Shown piece by piece: positions 14,531 through 18,471 of a DNA stretch of 18,471 nt. Numbering within the stretch: the stretch's first letter is position 1; the number at the start of each line of letters is the position of its first letter. Source of the DNA: Pseudomonadota bacterium (lineage in GTDB: Bacteria; Pseudomonadota; Gammaproteobacteria; Steroidobacterales; Steroidobacteraceae). Position numbers and translations under genes: made by a program. The stretch is taken from assembly GCA_003242275.1 (NCBI GenBank), contig QGUX01000030.1:1-18471 (forward strand). Direction: 5' to 3'. The notes below the pieces were generated by a model. That model ran no database searches. It was given only the letters and a program-made list of their open reading frames with translations, and was not told where the DNA came from.

Positions 14531-15775
14531 ATGCCCCGACCCACGCGCCTGCTGGTAGTCGCGGACGACGGCCAGGTGGGCCGTTGGCTGCAGCACCGCA
14601 TCGAATCCCTCGATGCCGGCCACCAGATCGAGCTCGAGGACCAGGCCGCCTTCGAGCGCCGCCTCGCGACCACCTCCGGCGCCGGCCTCGACGCGCTGGC
14701 GGCCGTGCTCGATTTCTCGCCGGACTGCTGCGTCGCCAGCCTCGACTGGATCGAGCGCGTGCTCGGCATCCCCGACATGCCGCCACTGCTGGTGGTGGCA
14801 CAGAACGGCGATGAGCGTTCGGCGGTGGCGGCCATGCGCCGCGGCGCGGCCGACTACCTGCCGCGGCGCGCGCTTGACGCGAAGCTGCTGGAGGAGGCAC
14901 TGGCCCAGGCGCGCCGCGCGTACCGCCGGCGCGAGCACGGCGAGCGCGTGCGCACCGCACCGCCGGCGGCGCTGCCCGCGCCGCTGAAGGTGCCGCGCGA
15001 CCTGATCCCGCGCTACACGCTGCTGGACACACTGGGCGAGTCGGTGCGCGCCACCGTCTACCTCGCGCACAGCGCGGCGCTGAACCGCAATGTGGCGCTG
15101 AAGGTCAGCCACGTGGCCGAGGACGAGGCGCCGCAGTTCGCGCGCGAGTTCGAGACCGTGGGCGTGCTGCGCCATCCCGGCGTGGTCGACATCTACGACT
15201 ACGGCGTGCACGACGGGCGCGAGTTCATCGCGATGGAGTACTTCCCCTGCGGCGACCTGAAGGCGCGCCTGCAGAACCCGGTCTCGGAGCAGGAGGCGCT
15301 CGACTACCTCGGCCGCATCGCCGAGGCGCTGGCCGCGGTGCATGCCGAGGGCATCCTGCACCGGGACCTGAAGCCGCCGAACATCATGCTGCGCGAGGAC
15401 GGCCAGGTCGTGCTGATCGACTTCGGCCTGGCGCGCAACCTCGACCACGGCACGCGCAGCACGCGTGCCGGCGTGCTGCGCGGCTCGCCCTACTACATGA
15501 GCCCGGAGCAGGCCCAGGGCCTCGAGCTCGACGCGCGCAGCGACCTGTACAGCCTGGGCGTGATCTTCTACGAGATGCTCACCGGCGAGAAACCCTACCA
15601 GGGCAACTCCGCCATCGAGGTGCTGCAGCAGCACGTGAACGGCACGGTGCCGCAGCTCCCCGAGCCCTACTCGCGCCACCAGGCACTGCTGGAGGGCATG
15701 CTGGCCAAGGATCGTGACGACCGCTTCCCGAGCGCCGACGCGCTGCTCGCCTCGCTGCGGCAGCTGGCCGCCTGA
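14531..15775 (+). CDS. Hanks-type Ser/Thr protein kinase with N-terminal receiver-like domain
   Basis: The 414-residue protein is cytoplasmic (no signal or membrane helix). Residues about 5-130 resemble a receiver: Asp12-Asp13 (LLVVADDGQV), Asp61 (AVLDFSPD), and GAADYLPR, where the conserved Lys is Arg112; the strand-4 Thr is Ala90. Residues about 160-410 form a protein kinase: Lys191 (VALKV), HRDLKPPN at 277-284, DFG at 297-299, GSPYYMSPEQ and SDLYSLGVIFYEMLTGEKPY. The glycine loop is degenerate (LGESVRATVY keeps only the first Gly), but the catalytic residues are present, so it is probably active. It follows the TonB-like gene after 11 bases and precedes the CheA-like gene by eight. I infer that the receiver-like domain gates kinase activity. 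Substrates are unknown. Confidence 0.88.
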   Translation: MPRPTRLLVVADDGQVGRWLQHRIESLDAGHQIELEDQAAFERRLATTSGAGLDALAAVLDFSPDCCVASLDWIERVLGIPDMPPLLVVAQNGDERSAVAAMRRGAADYLPRRALDAKLLEEALAQARRAYRRREHGERVRTAPPAALPAPLKVPRDLIPRYTLLDTLGESVRATVYLAHSAALNRNVALKVSHVAEDEAPQFAREFETVGVLRHPGVVDIYDYGVHDGREFIAMEYFPCGDLKARLQNPVSEQEALDYLGRIAEALAAVHAEGILHRDLKPPNIMLREDGQVVLIDFGLARNLDHGTRSTRAGVLRGSPYYMSPEQAQGLELDARSDLYSLGVIFYEMLTGEKPYQGNSAIEVLQQHVNGTVPQLPEPYSRHQALLEGMLAKDRDDRFPSADALLASLRQLAA

Positions 15776-15783
15776 GGATCACG

Positions 15784-17063
15784 ATGCACGACACCCATGA
15801 CAGCGAGCTGGCAGGCCTGCTGCTCGGCCTCGGCCGGGTGGTCGTGTTGCGGCTCGACGCCTCGCTCGCCATCCAGGGCGTGCACAACGCCCTGCTGCTG
15901 ACCGAGTGGCGCGAGGCGGCGGCGCGGCGCCCGGACATGCCCGCCGCGCTGCAGTCGCTGCTCGGCGAGCTGATGGCGCCGGCGCGGGCGCGCGAGCTGT
16001 CCGAACGCATCGCTTCCAGCGCGGGGACCATCGGCGCCTCCGGGCTCTACCTCGGCGTGTTCGCGTTGCTGGCGCCGCGCGGCGGCGGCGCCCCGCGCCA
16101 CGTGGCCGTCAGCCTGCACCGCTCGGCCGAGGGCGATGCCCTGCTGCTGGTGCTGCGCGATGTCTCGGCGCTGAACGACGTGCAGCAGACGCTGGCCGAC
16201 ACGCAGCTCGCGCTGGATTCGGCGCTGGCGGCGCTGCGCGCGCCGCCGCATGCCCTGCGCATGTTCCTGGGTTCGGCGCTGACCTCCATCAGCGCCATCC
16301 GCGCCACCCTGAAGCTCCCGGCCCGCGACGCCGAGGCGTTGCGCGACAAGCTGGCGCGCGTGCACGCGGCCACTGCGCAGCTCGCCGGCGAGGCCGCCAC
16401 GCTGGGCCTCGGACCGGTGCAGGAGGCCTGCCACATGCTGCTGCATCGCCTCGACACCGCCCTGGCCCAGGAAGAGCTACCGGGAAATGCGCTGCTCCCC
16501 CTGGCGGGCTGGTGGACCGCATCGCCGACAGCGCCGGCACGCTCTGGCGCATCGAGGAGCAGCGCTACGTGGAACCGCAGCCCGACAAGGACCGCACCCG
16601 CGTGCGCCGGCAGCCGGACTGGACCTATGCCTCGCAGCGCCGCTGGGCGAGCTACGTGCGCAACCGCGGCAAGGAAGTGGGCGTGCTGGTCGCCTTCGAG
16701 ATGCACGGCGCGGTGCACGTGCCGAAGAACCTGCGCGTGTCGGTCGACGACCTGCTGCAGCACATGCTGCGCAACGCCGTCGAGCACGGCGTGGAGACGC
16801 CGGAGGAACGCCTGGCCGCCGGCAAGCCCGCGCATGCCACCGTGTCGGTGAAGTTCGAACCCCTGGGCGAGGCGCAGATCCGCATGACCGTGCGCGACGA
16901 CGGCCGCGGCCGCGGACTGGGCCTCACCTTCCTCCGGCGCGCCGTGGCGCGGCTCGGCGGCGTGATCGCCGTGGCCGCCAGGCCCGACCAGTACACGCAG
17001 TTCGTCATCGACCTGCCCCGCGACGTGCAGCGTCCGGGTGCCACGCAGGCGTCCGCGCAGTAA
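15784..17063 (+). pseudogene. CheA-like histidine kinase remnant or atypical kinase, apparent -1 frameshift near 16497-16501
   Basis: The first part reads in frame from ATG 15784 to about 16500, the second in another frame from about 16500 to the stop at 17063. Adding one base, for example a sixth C in the run CCCCC at 16497-16501, joins them into a protein of about 426 residues. The N-terminus (about 1-130) has no family I can name. Residues about 155-230 resemble an Hpt domain (AGEAATLGLGPVQEACHMLL), but the phosphoacceptor position of HxxKG is Ala198 and the Lys is Ala201; His194 lies one turn earlier. The second part is CheA-like ATPase: LLQHMLRNAVEHGVETPEER (N-box), VRDDGRG, then directly RGLGLTFLRRAV, with the ATP lid missing. 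It is third in the operon with the TonB-like and kinase genes. Frameshift, sequencing error or real decay cannot be told apart here. Confidence 0.72.
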
Positions 17064-17108
17064 GCCGCGCACAGAAGCCAATGTAGGGATGTACTTACCC
17101 GGCATTGC

Positions 17109-17138
17109 TTGACAAAACGCAGTGCCGGCAGGTGCAAT
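17109..17138 (+). promoter_or_regulatory. Sigma-70-type promoter of the glycosyltransferase gene
   Basis: TTGACA (17109-17114, perfect -35) and TGCAAT (17133-17138, four of six) are 18 bases apart. Transcription near 17145 leaves a leader of about 20 bases holding GGGAG (17156-17160). This separates the gene from the signalling operon upstream. Confidence 0.6.
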
Positions 17139-17165
17139 GCGTCAACCACCACGGTGGGAGAAGGC

Positions 17166-18344
17166 ATGCACCTCGTTGACACAACGCTGTTCTACTCTCC
17201 CACCAGCGGCGGCGTGAGGCGATACCTCAACGCCAAGCACGAGTGGTACCTGCGCCAGCCGCACATCCGCCACACGCTGCTGGTTCCCGGCGACACCACC
17301 CGGCTGCATCCCGGTGACGTCTCCACCCTGCGCGGCCACGTGGTGCCCGGCACCTTCAACTACCGGCTGCCGCTCGCGCCCCGCCGCTGGAAGCACATGC
17401 TGCACGAGCTGGAGCCCGACCTCATCGAGGTTGGCGATGCCTTCCATCCGGCATGGTGCTCGCTCGATGTCGCGCGACAGCGCGGCATCCCCGCGGTGGC
17501 GTTCTTCCACTCCCACCTGCCGCGGCTGATCGGCATCCGCCTCGGCCGCCACATGGGCCGTCTCGCCGGCCGCTACCTGCGCTGGCTGTACGAGCAGTTC
17601 GACCTCGTGTTCGCGCCCAGCCGCGTGATGAGCGAGTTCCTGCGCAGCCTTGGGCTCGCCAACGTGGCGCTGCAGCCGCTGGGCGTGGACACCACCGTGT
17701 TCCATCCCGCGCAGCGCGGCACGCAGCTGCGGCGCAGGCTGGGGCTGGCGCCCGACGTGCGCCTGCTGGTGTACGCGGGCCGCTTCTCGGCCGAGAAGAA
17801 CATCCACGTGCTGCACGATACCTTCCGCCGCCTCGGCAACGGCTACCACCTGCTGATGGTGGGCGGCGGCGAGCACCAGCGGCTCGCGCCCAACATCACG
17901 CTGATTCCCTACCGGCGCGACGCCAGCGAGCTGGCGCGCACGCTGGCCTCGGCCGACGCGCTGATCCACGCCGGCACCGCCGAAACCTTCGGGCTGGTGG
18001 TGATCGAAGCCATGGCCTGCGGGCGCCCGGTGGTGGGCGTGCGCGCCAATGCCGTGGCCGAGCTGGTGGACGATACCGTGGGCATCACCGTCCCCCGCGC
18101 CGACGGCGCGCTGATGTCGCAGGCCGTGCGCGATCTTTACGACCGCGACATCGAGGCGCTGGGACAGGCGGCGCGCGCGCGCGTCGAGGCGCGCTACTCC
18201 TGGGACCGCGCGCTGCAGCACCAGCTGACGGTCTACGAGGGGCTGATCGAGAAGATGCGCACTGCACCGGCTGGCTGGGCCACCGCCACGCGGCGGCCGT
18301 CCGGCGACCAGAGCATCGTGCCGGCGGGCCCGTCCAGGAGCTGA
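17166..18344 (+). CDS. GT4-type (glycosyltransferase group 1) sugar transferase
   Basis: The 392-residue protein has the GT-B fold pattern of family 4 transferases. The N-domain starts MHLVDTTLFYSPTSGGVRRY, with the acceptor-side Gly-Gly loop, and has VAFFHSHLPRLI. The linker region has APSRVMSEFL and PLGVDTTVFHP, and the C-domain has VYAGRFSAEKNI. The donor-site EX7E motif is Glu273 and Glu281 (ETFGLVVIEAMACGRPVVG). The sequence is close in style to mannosyltransferases of the PimB/MgtA kind, but sugar and acceptor cannot be read from it. It is cytoplasmic or peripheral to the membrane. ATG 17166 has GGGAG (17156-17160) upstream; the open frame extends to 17109 over the promoter and is not used. 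The C-terminal 30 residues after LIEKM look disordered. Confidence 0.9.
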   Translation: MHLVDTTLFYSPTSGGVRRYLNAKHEWYLRQPHIRHTLLVPGDTTRLHPGDVSTLRGHVVPGTFNYRLPLAPRRWKHMLHELEPDLIEVGDAFHPAWCSLDVARQRGIPAVAFFHSHLPRLIGIRLGRHMGRLAGRYLRWLYEQFDLVFAPSRVMSEFLRSLGLANVALQPLGVDTTVFHPAQRGTQLRRRLGLAPDVRLLVYAGRFSAEKNIHVLHDTFRRLGNGYHLLMVGGGEHQRLAPNITLIPYRRDASELARTLASADALIHAGTAETFGLVVIEAMACGRPVVGVRANAVAELVDDTVGITVPRADGALMSQAVRDLYDRDIEALGQAARARVEARYSWDRALQHQLTVYEGLIEKMRTAPAGWATATRRPSGDQSIVPAGPSRS

Positions 18345-18358
18345 ATGTCCAGCGCCGC

Positions 18359-18380
18359 GCGGCCCGCCTTGCCGGGCCGC
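18359..18380 (+). repeat. GC-rich hairpin after the glycosyltransferase gene
   Basis: GCGGCCCG (18359-18366), loop CCTTGC, then CGGGCCGC (18373-18380) form an 8-base-pair stem 14 bases after the stop. No T-run follows (CAAAGGG), so it is at best a weak or Rho-assisted terminator. Confidence 0.35.
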
Positions 18381-18471
18381 CAAAGGGCCACCCCCCGGTC
18401 CCGCCCCCCCGAACCCGGGAATGCCCGCCCGGCTGGGAAGCCACGGCCCTCCAGTGGTTCTCGTGGCCCTT

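Noticed and set aside
12083..15679. Several long minus-strand open frames opposite the signalling operon
   Set aside because: All are antisense shadows; the plus-strand frames carry recognisable kinase, TonB and CheA-like motifs.
18381..18471. C- and G-run-rich window end as a start of another gene
   Set aside because: No plausible start, ribosome binding site or family text is visible on either strand; the minus-strand frame there is a shadow of the glycosyltransferase.
1..18471. CRISPR arrays, tRNA or rRNA genes, insertion sequences, phage genes
   Set aside because: No spaced direct repeats, cloverleaf sequences, rRNA signatures, transposase or phage protein text was recognised.

Overview
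The window is GC-rich (roughly 70%), densely coded bacterial DNA, most likely from an environmental gammaproteobacterium. The long membrane-anchored FadE-type acyl-CoA dehydrogenase, the ExeA/GspB type II secretion pair, SelO and a MogA protein with E. coli-like catalytic residue numbering all fit this. The GC content and gene set would suit a Xanthomonadales/Nevskiales/Steroidobacterales-like lineage, but I cannot fix the family from sequence alone. No tRNA, rRNA, CRISPR array or insertion sequence was recognised.

Layout. 1-1443: a truncated LysR/MetR-like regulator divergent from a zinc-dependent, MetE-C-terminal-like methyltransferase, with a MetR-box-like site between them. 1489-2432 (minus): a two-gene unit of a cupin and a putative lipoprotein or secreted protein, overlapping by one base. 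2525-4566: SelO (protein AMPylator), then MogA (molybdopterin adenylyltransferase). 4739-4837: a 32-residue hydrophobic small protein with a strong ribosome binding site, an ECF/RpoE-like promoter and its own intrinsic terminator. 5037-6152 (minus): a secreted DUF6607-type protein. 6206-9224: FadE and a DUF4399 lipoprotein. 9282-11633: ExeA-like AAA ATPase/peptidoglycan-binding protein and GspB. 11647-12618 (minus): an exported protein of unknown function. 12786-17063: a tight three-gene signalling cassette. 17166-18344: a family 4-type glycosyltransferase with its own promoter. 18345-18471: no gene seen.

The most unusual region is 12786-17063. It encodes (i) a one-pass membrane protein joining a cytoplasmic receiver-like domain to a periplasmic repeat region and a TonB C-terminal domain, (ii) a soluble Ser/Thr kinase with a receiver-like N-terminus, and (iii) a CheA-like protein whose Hpt region lacks the expected phosphoacceptor His and whose ATPase lacks the lid, read across an apparent 1-base frameshift. 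Gaps of 11 and 8 bases imply one operon. I infer an envelope-signalling device built from partly degenerate two-component modules and a Hanks-type kinase. The whole cassette is a candidate undescribed system.

A second theme is translation initiation. Four genes (cupin, selO, mog, fadE) lack a Shine-Dalgarno sequence and carry a -10-like hexamer exactly six bases before the ATG, as expected for leaderless mRNAs. Other genes here (the small protein, the DUF4399 gene, the TonB-like gene, the glycosyltransferase) have clear Shine-Dalgarno sequences.
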